Shown one piece after another: positions 26,895-35,408 of a DNA stretch of 48,086 nt. The stretch is taken from contig JACPLQ010000004.1 in assembly GCA_016186435.1 (NCBI GenBank), positions 1-48,086 on the forward strand, read 5' to 3'. Within the stretch, counting starts at the first letter, position 1. Each line of letters opens with the position of its first letter. The stretch comes from Candidatus Nomurabacteria bacterium (GTDB lineage Bacteria; Patescibacteriota; Minisyncoccia; Phycocordibacterales; UBA9973). The translations under genes were made by a program, and so were the position numbers. A model generated the notes under the pieces. That model did not search any database. It was not told where the DNA came from and worked only from the letters and a program-made list of their open reading frames with translations.

Positions 26895-27012
26895 TGATTT
26901 TACGAGCTGCTTTTTTTGCAAGCATTACTCTTTTTGCTTCTAATCGCTTTTTGGTCTTGTGCGAACGCCTGGATTTCTTTTTCGGACTGAGTGTTGTTCC
27001 TCTTTTTGCCAT
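26875..27012 (-). CDS. Small highly basic protein (45 aa)
   Basis: MAKRGTTLSPKKKSRRSHKTKKRLEAKRVMLAKKAARKINGKNKK; below ORF-track cutoff; overlaps the SIMPL gene start. Confidence 0.55.
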   Translation of the reverse strand: MAKRGTTLSPKKKSRRSHKTKKRLEAKRVMLAKKAARKINGKNKK

Positions 27013-27148
27013 ATGATTGATTTTTAAGGAATGAAATGACTATAAAAATCATCATCCTGAGGAACTACAAAGTAATCCCGAATGGATACATTCCTAATTA
27101 TTAATAAGATATTTTAAGTATACCTCAAAAAAGAAAATAATTCAAATA

Positions 27149-28063
27149 TTAGATTTCGTTGGCATAAGCTTTCTTCAAAGTCTCAATGTCCAATTTGGTC
27201 ATATTTAGCATGGCTTTCATGGTCCTTTCCGCCTTGGCTTTATCCGGATCGGCAAGAAGCTCGTCCAGAATCGTCGGCACCACCTGCCATGCTACGCCAT
27301 ACCTGTCTTCCAGCCATCCGCACTGGGAGGGCTTCCCCGACATGGAAAGCTTGTCCCAAAAATAATTTATATCCTCCTGATTCTGGCACTCTATCATAAA
27401 AGACGTGGCCATCGTAAAATTGAATTTATGATCTTCCCCGCTATCCATGGCCATAAAATCGTACCCTCCGAGAGTAAAAACCCCGTGAACCACTTTATTA
27501 GTCGCATCTTTAACGCCAGCAGAATAATACGAGACATCTTTTATTTTTGTTTCCTTGTCTCTTTCTTTAAAGACACTCACATAGTAATCCATGGCTTCCT
27601 TGGCCTTGCCGTATTTATCTCCGGTAAACATGAGCATAGGCGTAATCTTCTGCGAATAAGGGCTGAGCATGAGCTGCCATGATACTCCGTACTTGTCGTT
27701 AAACCAAGCATATTTTTCGGCAAAAGGATACTTTTGAAATTCCATGAGAACTTTTCCGCCGTCGGATAAATTTTGATACAGCCAGTTTATGTCTTCCTCG
27801 GTATTACATCCGACAAAAAAAGAAACTGCGGGGGTAAATTTAAAAATCGGTCCGCCGTTTAGGGCTAAAAACTTCTGCCCCGCAAGCTCAAACGGCACAG
27901 TGAGCACTGAGCCTTCAGGCATGCCGGATACTTTGGCGCTCGCTTCATCATATTTCGTAGGAGTGCCGACACTGCTGGCCGGAAATAGCGAAGCATAGAA
28001 TTTTGCCGCTTCGAGCGCGTCTTTTTCAAACCATAAGCAAGGAATTATTTTTTGCATTATCAT
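27149..28063 (-). CDS. VOC/PhnB-like protein, two tandem domains
   Basis: IIPCLWFEKDALEAAKFYASLFP; second repeat ITPMLMFTGDKYGKAKEAMDYYVSVF; YGVSWQLM/YGVAWQVVP. Confidence 0.88.
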   Translation of the reverse strand: MIMQKIIPCLWFEKDALEAAKFYASLFPASSVGTPTKYDEASAKVSGMPEGSVLTVPFELAGQKFLALNGGPIFKFTPAVSFFVGCNTEEDINWLYQNLSDGGKVLMEFQKYPFAEKYAWFNDKYGVSWQLMLSPYSQKITPMLMFTGDKYGKAKEAMDYYVSVFKERDKETKIKDVSYYSAGVKDATNKVVHGVFTLGGYDFMAMDSGEDHKFNFTMATSFMIECQNQEDINYFWDKLSMSGKPSQCGWLEDRYGVAWQVVPTILDELLADPDKAKAERTMKAMLNMTKLDIETLKKAYANEI

Positions 28064-28199
28064 ATTATATGTGACGAAAATTATGAAAGACCATTACAAT
28101 TTCAACCACTCGTAAGCTAAATTCACTTTTATATTTATCAAGCAATTCTTTCAGGGCAAAATTGTCTGCATAAAACGTTCCGTCTATAGCAAGGACAGA

Positions 28200-28226
28200 G
28201 ACTAGCAAGGACTGTCCTTGCTAGTC
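28200..28226. repeat. GACTAGCAAGGAC-T-GTCCTTGCTAGTC palindrome, copy 1
   Basis: Perfect 13-bp arms; variants at 30476, 34031, 34445. Confidence 0.8.
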
Positions 28227-28235
28227 TTAAATCTT

Positions 28236-28550
28236 TTAGGCCGCTATTTTTAGCTTCTCTCCTTCCATCGTTTCACCTTTTTTCAACATTTCAACAACAA
28301 TATCCGAAGCCTCTTTATATCTTGCTTTCATAATTGAATCTCTTGTCTTTTTATTTTTTGGATTATCTATTATATCGCTTACTTTTTCTGCGTATTCGTC
28401 AAACCATTTTAGTACTTTTTCGTTCCACTCTTTATCATTTTCAGATATTGGTTTCTCGCCGAGCATTAATTGCATAAGTGAAAGCTGGAAAGTATTTCTT
28501 TCTTTTAATGGAATTCTATCTTTTTCAATCCCCAGAGTTTCTTTGCCCAT
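28236..28550 (-). CDS. Hypothetical protein (104 aa)
   Basis: ORF with coherent composition. Confidence 0.55.
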   Translation of the reverse strand: MGKETLGIEKDRIPLKERNTFQLSLMQLMLGEKPISENDKEWNEKVLKWFDEYAEKVSDIIDNPKNKKTRDSIMKARYKEASDIVVEMLKKGETMEGEKLKIAA

Positions 28551-28564
28551 ATATTTATATTCTA

Positions 28565-29539
28565 TTATTTGCTTTCTACTGAATAATCCAAACTCTGGGT
28601 GATGACCATGCTCTGGTAGCTGTACTGGTAGTTCGCGACAAAGATCGCGCCTATTATTGCAATAACTGCAAAGCCATTTGTAACCAGGTCCAGATGATGT
28701 TCTCTTCTTTTTATAATTACATAAAGAAGAAGGGTGAACGCGATGACAGAAAAAATAATTGCAAAAAATATATTTGTTGTATTTCTAGGCGAAGCCCGGA
28801 GTTTCTGCCAAAACGCCGGCTCTTGTAAAACTTTGCTTTCCGCTTCAGCTCCGAGAACATCTGCCGGCTTTGCTGTTGCTACCGGAGCTTTAGGCGCTGG
28901 AACAACTTTCTCTGCCGGAACTTGCGCAACAACAGGAGCTTTCTGCGGTAAAACCACTGGCGCGGGATTCGCATACACTTGAGCAACAAAGACAGTATTT
29001 CTGCCTTTATAAATTCCCTTCGCGATTCCCGTCCCCATCTCTGTATAATTTCCTTTTACAATATTTGCTTTGTGAGTAGGGCTATTGAGCCATGCAATAG
29101 TGACATCTTTGGAATCGCGAAAATTAACGGCAAGATTTTCTCCGGCATATTGATATTCGTAGCCTGCAAGCTCAATCCAATACCATGGAGTAATGCCCTC
29201 GGGGCTCGTGTGCGCGAAATATCCCTTGTCGGCCATATCCTCTGCCTTCATTTCAGCTGCGCGGGTTAAAACCGGATTTACAGAAAGCACAGCGAGATTC
29301 TGCGACTGGCGCTCTTGATTCGTAAGCTCTCCTAATACTGCAGGTAAAATCGCCGCCATGCCTCCGGAAAGATTTATATTTGCGATCGCGGGTATGAGAA
29401 AAGTAAAAATTTCTAAAAAGATAACGACGGCTATGATGTTGCAAGTACTGCGATCGCGCAAGATGTGCGGACGATGATTATTTCCGGCATGCGGGATAAA
29501 ATGTTTTTTAAGCCGAGAAAACATTACTGTATTATACAC
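28565..29539 (-). CDS. CAP-domain (SCP/PR-1-like) membrane protein
   Basis: ELTNQERQSQNLAVLSVNPVLTRAAEMKAEDMADKGYFAHTSPEGITPWYWIELAGYEYQYAGENLA. Confidence 0.9.
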   Translation of the reverse strand: MYNTVMFSRLKKHFIPHAGNNHRPHILRDRSTCNIIAVVIFLEIFTFLIPAIANINLSGGMAAILPAVLGELTNQERQSQNLAVLSVNPVLTRAAEMKAEDMADKGYFAHTSPEGITPWYWIELAGYEYQYAGENLAVNFRDSKDVTIAWLNSPTHKANIVKGNYTEMGTGIAKGIYKGRNTVFVAQVYANPAPVVLPQKAPVVAQVPAEKVVPAPKAPVATAKPADVLGAEAESKVLQEPAFWQKLRASPRNTTNIFFAIIFSVIAFTLLLYVIIKRREHHLDLVTNGFAVIAIIGAIFVANYQYSYQSMVITQSLDYSVESK

Positions 29540-29548
29540 AAATTAGTT

Positions 29549-30331
29549 TTATTTCAAATACATGTTTATATTCTTCTTGTGCTGTTCGTAAGTCTTGGCG
29601 CAGTGAATTTTTCTATTTTTGTCGTGCAGATAAAAAAGGCATTCTGTCTTTTGCGGATTATAAGCGGCTCTGATAGCGTTAATGCCGGGGTTGGCTATGG
29701 CGCCCGGCGGAAGCCCTTCGTACAGATAAGTATTATAAGAAGATTTTATTTTTTTATCCGCGGAATCTACTTCTTCCCACCACCCTTCTTCAACGCTGCC
29801 CTTTGCATACTGCAGAGTCGCGTCTATTTGAAGTTTCATGCCTTTAAAAATTCTATTCCAGATAATGCCTGATATGAGCGCCATGTCCTGCTTGCCAGCC
29901 GCTTCGCGCTGTATAAGAGAAGCGACTTTGAGCGCAGTGTTTTCGTTTATTATTTTTCCCGATTTGGGCTTTTTAATTTTGCTTACTTGGGCCGTAAATT
30001 CCTGCGCCATACTTGCGCCGACAAGCGCCGGATCCGCATCTTTGTATATAAGATAAGTCTTTGGGAAATAATGTCCCTCTACTTTCACGCTGTTCATAAA
30101 TGCCTCTTTCTTGATATTGTCCCAATCTAGCTTGCCGGCCACGACTTCGGCTACTTCTTCTTTGCGCAGTCCCTCTTGCACCCGCACGATGCGCACATAT
30201 GGATTGGCGAGACTTATATAAAAAGATAGCTTGGAGAGTAGAGCCGGATCAAACTTGTAATAGAAAAAAACCGGCAGAATTACAGAAGCCAAAAGAACGA
30301 GAAGTAAAATAATACTTTTAATATATTTCAT
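29549..30331 (-). CDS. mltG: Endolytic murein transglycosylase MltG-like
   Basis: VASLIQREAAGKQDMALISGIIWNRIFKGMKLQIDATLQYA; NTYLYEGLPPGAIANPGINAIRAA. Confidence 0.9.
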   Translation of the reverse strand: MKYIKSIILLLVLLASVILPVFFYYKFDPALLSKLSFYISLANPYVRIVRVQEGLRKEEVAEVVAGKLDWDNIKKEAFMNSVKVEGHYFPKTYLIYKDADPALVGASMAQEFTAQVSKIKKPKSGKIINENTALKVASLIQREAAGKQDMALISGIIWNRIFKGMKLQIDATLQYAKGSVEEGWWEEVDSADKKIKSSYNTYLYEGLPPGAIANPGINAIRAAYNPQKTECLFYLHDKNRKIHCAKTYEQHKKNINMYLK

Positions 30332-30380
30332 AAAAAAATATATGTAATATTATAGCATTTTCCGCGTCATCAATTAAGCC

Positions 30381-30497
30381 ATGAACAAAATAAACGGGTT
30401 AGATCCAAAAACTGAAAAATGCATAGAGGACTGCGGAAAGTGCTATAAGATATGCGCCGCTACTTTCAGGCGCTGGGACAAGCAAGGACAGTCCTAG
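30381..30497 (+). pseudogene. Cys-rich short ORF apparently truncated by a palindrome insertion
   Basis: MNKINGLDPKTEKCIEDCGKCYKICAATFRRWDKQGQS*; last codons and the stop lie in the GCAAGGACAGTCCTAGC repeat. Confidence 0.4.
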
Positions 30498-30504
30498 CTA
30501 GTCC
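30476..30504. repeat. GACTAGCAAGGAC-family palindrome, copy 2 (degenerate)
   Basis: ggacaagcaaggacagtcctagctagtcc. Confidence 0.7.
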
Positions 30505-30540
30505 CTACGTAGCCACTCTGGAAAAAACTGAAAGATAGGC

Positions 30541-30687
30541 TTAGTGCGCGAGTTCGAACCTAAGAGTTGAATCTACTAAAAGATTGTCGTAAGCTTTGGT
30601 TATAATACGGTAAGCCAGAACGGAAGATATAATGGTAAATATCAGCAGAAATAACAACGACTGATTATGCGCCGATATTTTTGTCAT
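30541..30687 (-). CDS. Small membrane protein (48 aa)
   Basis: MTKISAHNQSLLFLLIFTIISSVLAYRIITKAYDNLLVDSTLRFELAH, one TM segment. Confidence 0.4.
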   Translation of the reverse strand: MTKISAHNQSLLFLLIFTIISSVLAYRIITKAYDNLLVDSTLRFELAH

Positions 30688-30718
30688 GCATATATTGTAC
30701 CAACATGAAGGCTCTATA

Positions 30719-30994
30719 TCAATGGCTGATGGTAAAATCCCTGAGCTCCCCTGTTGATTTTTGCCACCGTGTTTCCATTTTGGCCACATCGGCAAGTCGA
30801 GGACCCTTTTGGCACCAGTTAGCAAATTCCTCCAGGGAAGCCTTATCCCCTTCAGCTAGGATAAGTACCGTTCCGTCCGGTTCATTTTTTACATATCCCG
30901 AAAGCCCGAGAGCTTGCGCTTTCTGTCGGCTCTCCTGCCGGAAGAACACTCCCTGCACCCGGCCGTAAATTTTTAAGCTCACTCGCTTTTGCAT
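30719..30994 (-). CDS. acyP: Acylphosphatase
   Basis: KRVSLKIYGRVQGVFFRQESRQKAQALGLSGYVKNEPDGTVLILAEG; start at MQKRVSLK. Confidence 0.93.
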   Translation of the reverse strand: MQKRVSLKIYGRVQGVFFRQESRQKAQALGLSGYVKNEPDGTVLILAEGDKASLEEFANWCQKGPRLADVAKMETRWQKSTGELRDFTISH

Positions 30995-31085
30995 GACTAA
31001 AACGAAAGAATGATTAAAGCTATAGTATAGCATCCTCAACTGACTTGCCCTTTCTTTAATTTGGCATAATCGGTATAATATAGGC

Positions 31086-31277
31086 ATGAGCAAAAAAATT
31101 ACTATCGGTGTGTTGGCAACAGTTATTGTTATTTTGGGTGTCTATTATTATCTCTCGCTTAAAGCCAAGGAGAAAACAATTGGCCAGGAAAGCGCCCCGG
31201 CGGTAACCACGCCGGACTTGAACCCCGCGGACAAGGCAAACCCTTTTAAAGACATTAAAACTAATCCCTTCGAATAA
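31086..31277 (+). CDS. Small membrane-anchored protein (63 aa)
   Basis: N-terminal TM helix ITIGVLATVIVILGVYYYL. Confidence 0.55.
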   Translation: MSKKITIGVLATVIVILGVYYYLSLKAKEKTIGQESAPAVTTPDLNPADKANPFKDIKTNPFE

Positions 31278-31283
31278 AATAAT

Positions 31284-32105
31284 ATGAATAAAAAATATCT
31301 GTTCGTTTTGTTTCTGCTGGTCGGCCTGGCCGCGGCCGGGTTAGCGGGTGCCGAGCCAGAGGTGCAATTTCCGGTGGCCGAACTCGGCGGATGCCAAAAC
31401 CAGGAGGCCTGCAAATCCTATTGCGACTTGCCCGCAAACGCCGAGCCCTGTCTGGCTTTTGCAGAGGAGCACGGCCTGATGACTAAAGAGGAAATCAATG
31501 TGGCCAGAAAAATACTTGGCGGCGACCAAGGCCCGGGCGGCTGCACCACCAAAGAGACCTGCGAGACCTATTGCAACGACATCAGCAACATTGAGCAATG
31601 TGTGAGCTTCGCGGAAGAAAACAATCTGATGTCGGGCGACGAATTGGCTGAAGCCAGAAAAATAAGGGATGCGCTCCGTCGCGGAGTCAAACCGCCTGCC
31701 TGCGCCAACAAAGAGGCCTGCGACGAATATTGTGGGTCCGGCGATCACATGGAAGAATGCATGAACTTTGCCCTGGCCGCCGGACTCATGGACGAAGGCG
31801 AAAGAGCGGACGCAGAGAAATTTTTGAACGCCGTCAAAAAAGGCGTTAAGCCGCCTGCCTGCCGTGGCAAAGAAGAGTGCGACCAGTATTGCTCGGAAGA
31901 AACCCACTTGGAAGAATGCATCAATTTTGCGACAGCGGCGGGCTTCATGTCAGAAGAGGAGGCAGAGATGGTTAAAAAGACCGGCGGTCAGGGTCCGGGT
32001 GGTTGCCGCGGCAAGGAAGAGTGCGACGCTTTTTGCGGAGATCCTAACAACCAGGAAACTTGCTTAAATTTCGCGGAGGAGCACGGCTTGATTTCCGAAG
32101 AGTAA
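31284..32105 (+). CDS. Secreted Cys-rich repeat protein, 5' part
   Basis: Signal peptide; repeats of C-x4-C-x3-C-x(8-9)-C-x2-FA (CANKEACDEYCGSGDHMEECMNFALAAGLM etc.). Confidence 0.7.
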   Translation: MNKKYLFVLFLLVGLAAAGLAGAEPEVQFPVAELGGCQNQEACKSYCDLPANAEPCLAFAEEHGLMTKEEINVARKILGGDQGPGGCTTKETCETYCNDISNIEQCVSFAEENNLMSGDELAEARKIRDALRRGVKPPACANKEACDEYCGSGDHMEECMNFALAAGLMDEGERADAEKFLNAVKKGVKPPACRGKEECDQYCSEETHLEECINFATAAGFMSEEEAEMVKKTGGQGPGGCRGKEECDAFCGDPNNQETCLNFAEEHGLISEE

Positions 32106-32672
32106 ATGAAGGAAATGGAGGCAGGCCGCCAGGGTTTTGCGGAAGGAATTGAAAATGCTCCGCCGGAAATCAGAGAATGCCTGACCCAGGCCTTTGGAGA
32201 TTTGGAAAATATCACCCCCTCGCCCCAAAACGGCGAAAAAATGAAGGAATGTTTTGAAAAATTCGGCGGTCCAGGAGAGGGGCCCGCGGGGGCGGAAATG
32301 CGCACCGGGCCGGGTGGTTGCCAAAGCCGAGAAGAATGCGAGGCCTACTGCCGTAGCAATCCCGAGGCCTGTGGCTTCGGGCCCCGGGAGGGCCGGGAAG
32401 GCGAACGGCCCATGATGCCGCCTCCGGGCGAAGAAATGGGCCCCCGGCCGGAGATGGGCAACCCGGGTATGGAGGACATAAGATCGGAAATGGAAAATAA
32501 CATGATGGAATTCCGGGAAGAAGGAACGGAGCCAACGGAGGAATTTAATTCAGTCCCCGATTCTCCCGAACCGAACGAGTCCCCGAGCGGCGGCTCCGAA
32601 GAACCGGTATCTCTCCAAACCCCCGGCCGGTTCTTCCTCAACCTGCTGGCCAACATCCTGCTTGCGCGATAG
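32106..32672 (+). CDS. Cys-rich repeat protein, 3' part (same frame after one TAA)
   Basis: Directly in frame after a single TAA; contains another repeat unit CQSREECEAYCRSNPEAC. Confidence 0.6.
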   Translation: MKEMEAGRQGFAEGIENAPPEIRECLTQAFGDLENITPSPQNGEKMKECFEKFGGPGEGPAGAEMRTGPGGCQSREECEAYCRSNPEACGFGPREGREGERPMMPPPGEEMGPRPEMGNPGMEDIRSEMENNMMEFREEGTEPTEEFNSVPDSPEPNESPSGGSEEPVSLQTPGRFFLNLLANILLAR

Positions 32673-32686
32673 AAATAAATAGAGTT

Positions 32687-32911
32687 ATGACCGATAGAAG
32701 ACATAAACGTATAAAGTTGAAATTTCCAAAGTTCGTATCTGATTTACTGGCTCCGGGGGTAGGATATCTTTCCTTACAGGAACAGTATACCTTTTGTACT
32801 TTTTTGAAACAAGTTTCCAAAAAGACACAAAAGCTTTTCGCTCCCTACACGAAAGCCAAGCAGTTGGCTTTCTCCCCAGAGCATAAAAAAGTAAAACCCT
32901 TTTGGGGTTAA
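32687..32911 (+). CDS. Hypothetical protein (74 aa)
   Basis: ORF only. Confidence 0.35.
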   Translation: MTDRRHKRIKLKFPKFVSDLLAPGVGYLSLQEQYTFCTFLKQVSKKTQKLFAPYTKAKQLAFSPEHKKVKPFWG

Positions 32912-32997
32912 ACTTTTAAAATGCTCCAAACTTGGGATAAAGTTCGAATCGCCATTATTGAATAAAATAAGAATTTTTATGTGATATAATCCACAAG

Positions 32998-33480
32998 ATG
33001 GATAAAGTAAATATTTACATTGATGGAAATAATTTATATAGATCTGCCAAAGAATTAGGATTTGAAATTGATTATAAAAAATTTAGAGGCTGGCTTCGCC
33101 AAAAATATAACCCTGAATTTGTATACTTATTTATCGGCCTTGTGCCGGAAAGAACAAAATTTTATGAACATTTACAAAAATGTGGCTATATCTTAATTTT
33201 CAAACAAACAATATCTGTAGGCGAAAAGATAAAGGGAAACTGCGACGCAGAGCTTGTTTTGAAAACTGTATCGGATTTTTATACTAAATCTTTTGACTCT
33301 TGTATTTTAATTACTGGCGACGGAGATTTTGGGTGCCTTGTTGAATTTCTAAAAGAAAATAAAGTGATAAATTGCATTCTTGCACCAGATGAAAACAAGT
33401 GTTCGTTCCTTTTGAGAAATAAAAATACAGAAATTACATTCTTAAACGATCACTATCATAAATTTTCAAATAAGGTATAA
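32998..33480 (+). CDS. NYN-domain (LabA-like PIN) ribonuclease-fold protein
   Basis: VNIYIDGNNLYRSAKELG; NCDAELVLKTVSDFYTKSFDSCILITGDGDFGCLVEFLKE. Confidence 0.88.
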   Translation: MDKVNIYIDGNNLYRSAKELGFEIDYKKFRGWLRQKYNPEFVYLFIGLVPERTKFYEHLQKCGYILIFKQTISVGEKIKGNCDAELVLKTVSDFYTKSFDSCILITGDGDFGCLVEFLKENKVINCILAPDENKCSFLLRNKNTEITFLNDHYHKFSNKV

Positions 33481-33678
33481 AAGAAAAAGCCCCCGATGTA
33501 GACATATCTACACAAGGGTCTTCTCCATAGTGATATGTGTATTATATCACAAACACTTATTTGGATGCAAGCGTAAAAATAACCCCCAAAATATACCTTT
33601 AAAATTGGCTCCGAATTTATCTACCCCGCCTTTGGAGAGATGTTCTTTTGGAGTAAATATTCAGAAATCACACAATAG

Positions 33679-33909
33679 CTATCCTTTCTTTTCCTGATAA
33701 CGCCCCCACAACCATACTACTGCGCCAACTATTATAAGACCCGCAACGATAGGCAGAGCCATACCTATACCAAAAATGGCAAGAAACGCACCCATGTCAC
33801 TGCTATTGAAATTGGTCTGGGTAGCTAAGGCAACGATTAGTGTGAATAAGATAAATAGGGGGATAATACCAACACCAACATACATTAATATTTTCCCTGT
33901 TTTTTTCAT
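33679..33909 (-). CDS. Small membrane protein (76 aa)
   Basis: Two TM segments. Confidence 0.5.
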   Translation of the reverse strand: MKKTGKILMYVGVGIIPLFILFTLIVALATQTNFNSSDMGAFLAIFGIGMALPIVAGLIIVGAVVWLWGRYQEKKG

Positions 33910-34030
33910 GGAAGTAATAGTTAATTTTAATTCTATTATTATAACATAATTAAGAAATTTCTTGGCTCCGAACTTGGGATAATGTTCGTGAAGCTATTTT
34001 ACAAGGTTAATCGTCTTTTGATTAGCAAGA

Positions 34031-34058
34031 GATTAGCAAGGACAGTCCTAGCTAGTCC
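34031..34058. repeat. GACTAGCAAGGAC-family palindrome, copy 3
   Basis: gattagcaaggacagtcctagctagtcc. Confidence 0.7.
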
Positions 34059-34147
34059 CGAAGAATCAGTTCTTCCAGAATGAGCAAATGAAAAGGATGG
34101 TAAAAGGAATGCTATTAAGATTAGAACTGAGAGTATCTTTTTCATTT

Positions 34148-34399
34148 TTACCACTTATACTTATATTTATAGGGGCTTGCGTACCCTTTCTTCCCAGAGT
34201 AAGGATTATAGTTTCCTTTTGTGGAATAGTTATCTAGTTTAGTTTTATTAGGAGAAGTGCGATAAGAAGGGGCTACATACTTCATGGTAGAAGGCTTGTA
34301 ATAACCTTTGACTTTAACAGTTTTTGCCTCAACTGAAGTAAAGGACAATAGACTAAACAAAGATAAAATCAAAACAGACAATACAACAATTTTTTTCAT
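34148..34399 (-). CDS. Secreted small protein (83 aa), Tyr/Lys/Gly-rich
   Basis: Signal peptide MKKIVVLSVLILSLFSLLSFTSVEAKT. Confidence 0.6.
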   Translation of the reverse strand: MKKIVVLSVLILSLFSLLSFTSVEAKTVKVKGYYKPSTMKYVAPSYRTSPNKTKLDNYSTKGNYNPYSGKKGYASPYKYKYKW

Positions 34400-34444
34400 A
34401 TAATTAAATTAATTATTAATACTTTTATAATACAACTTTTACTT

Positions 34445-34470
34445 ACTAGCAAGGACTGTCCTTGCTAGCC
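34445..34470. repeat. GACTAGCAAGGAC-family palindrome, copy 4
   Basis: actagcaaggactgtccttgctagcc. Confidence 0.75.
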
Positions 34471-34501
34471 CTGGGCGCTAAACTTTTTGTAAAAAACATT
34501 G

Positions 34502-34573
34502 CTCCGGGGGTAGGGATCGAACCTACGACCAATCGCTTAACAGGCGACCGCTCTACCGCTGAGCTACCCCGGA
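34502..34573 (-). tRNA. tRNA-Asn (anticodon GTT)
   Basis: TCCGGGGTAGCTCAGCGGTAGAGCGGTCGCCTGTTAAGCGATTGGTCGTAGGTTCGATCCCTACCCCCGGAG; full cloverleaf, no encoded CCA. Confidence 0.95.
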
Positions 34574-34809
34574 ATAATTAATTTTTTAGTGAACCTTCTC
34601 CCTGCTGCACTTTTAAAATACTTTTCTCTTTTTCTTGCGTCAATAATATTATTATACTTCTCTTTGTACAGTAACCTCCATGGCATATATCTTTTTGTAT
34701 AATAAGACAATCCAGAATTATGCTCTTTCATCCTTCTTTCTAAATTATCTGTACTACCAACATAGAACTTTTCTTTTATTAAGCTTTTTAATATATACGT
34801 ATAAGACAT
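34564..34809 (-). CDS. GIY-YIG nuclease-domain protein (81 aa)
   Basis: SYTYILKSLIKEKFYVGSTDNLERRMKEHNSG; 3' end overlaps the tRNA-Asn 5' end. Confidence 0.88.
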   Translation of the reverse strand: MSYTYILKSLIKEKFYVGSTDNLERRMKEHNSGLSYYTKRYMPWRLLYKEKYNNIIDARKREKYFKSAAGRRFTKKLIIPG

Positions 34810-34999
34810 AATATAATGTTGAGCTATCCGCCTCGGCTCGCAAGCCGATGCGAGACGGGCCCCGGAATTTATTTAATTCTCTGAAGAACTTTCATTATCT
34901 TAGCAGAAAACATAGAAAAAACAATGAATAAGCTCGTAATTATTTAAGGCTGGGTATATAATTAAACTATTATTATGATAATTTGTTTTTCATATTTTT

Positions 35000-35365
35000 A
35001 TGACAAATGAAAAAAAGCTTGAGTGGATTTTAAGAATCGGCGTAGCCGGCGAATTTTTGGGCCACGGTGTTTTTGCTGTTTTAGGAAAGGCTGACTGGAT
35101 AAAATGGACACAGCAATTGACGGGGCTGGATTTAGCGACAGCCACCATGTTTATGACAGTGGTAGGGGCAGCAGATATTTTATTGGCTGTGCTGGTACTG
35201 TGGAAGCCTATGAAGCCAATACTTTTATGGATGGCTTTCTGGGGCTTTTGGACAGCGCTCGTCCGCCCGCTCGTAGGCCTGCCAATTTGGGACTTTATTG
35301 AAAGATTCGCAAACTGGGCTGCGCCGCTTGCGCTTTATTATTTTTATAAAAGTAACAACAGATAA
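35000..35365 (+). CDS. DoxX-like membrane protein
   Basis: 121 aa, four TM segments. Confidence 0.5.
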   Translation: MTNEKKLEWILRIGVAGEFLGHGVFAVLGKADWIKWTQQLTGLDLATATMFMTVVGAADILLAVLVLWKPMKPILLWMAFWGFWTALVRPLVGLPIWDFIERFANWAAPLALYYFYKSNNR

Positions 35366-35408
35366 CAAGGCTTGATCTGGCGACTATATTTTTAAATAAT
35401 AAATTAGT

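Noticed and set aside
31470-31500. Plus-strand CTGATGACTAAAGAGGAAA in the Cys-repeat gene as a possible hammerhead
   Set aside because: No stem II pairing or flanking stems I and III; coding sequence of a repeat unit.
31341-32704. Long antisense ORFs (188, 107, 119 aa) opposite the Cys-repeat protein
   Set aside because: Shadow ORFs caused by GC-rich repeat coding on the plus strand; no recognisable motifs.
32922-33987. Similar segments GCTCCAAACTTGGGATAAAGTTCG (32922) and GCTCCGAACTTGGGATAATGTTCG (33964)
   Set aside because: Real short direct repeat, but only two copies and no clear structure beyond a weak GAAC/GTTC pairing; not enough to interpret.
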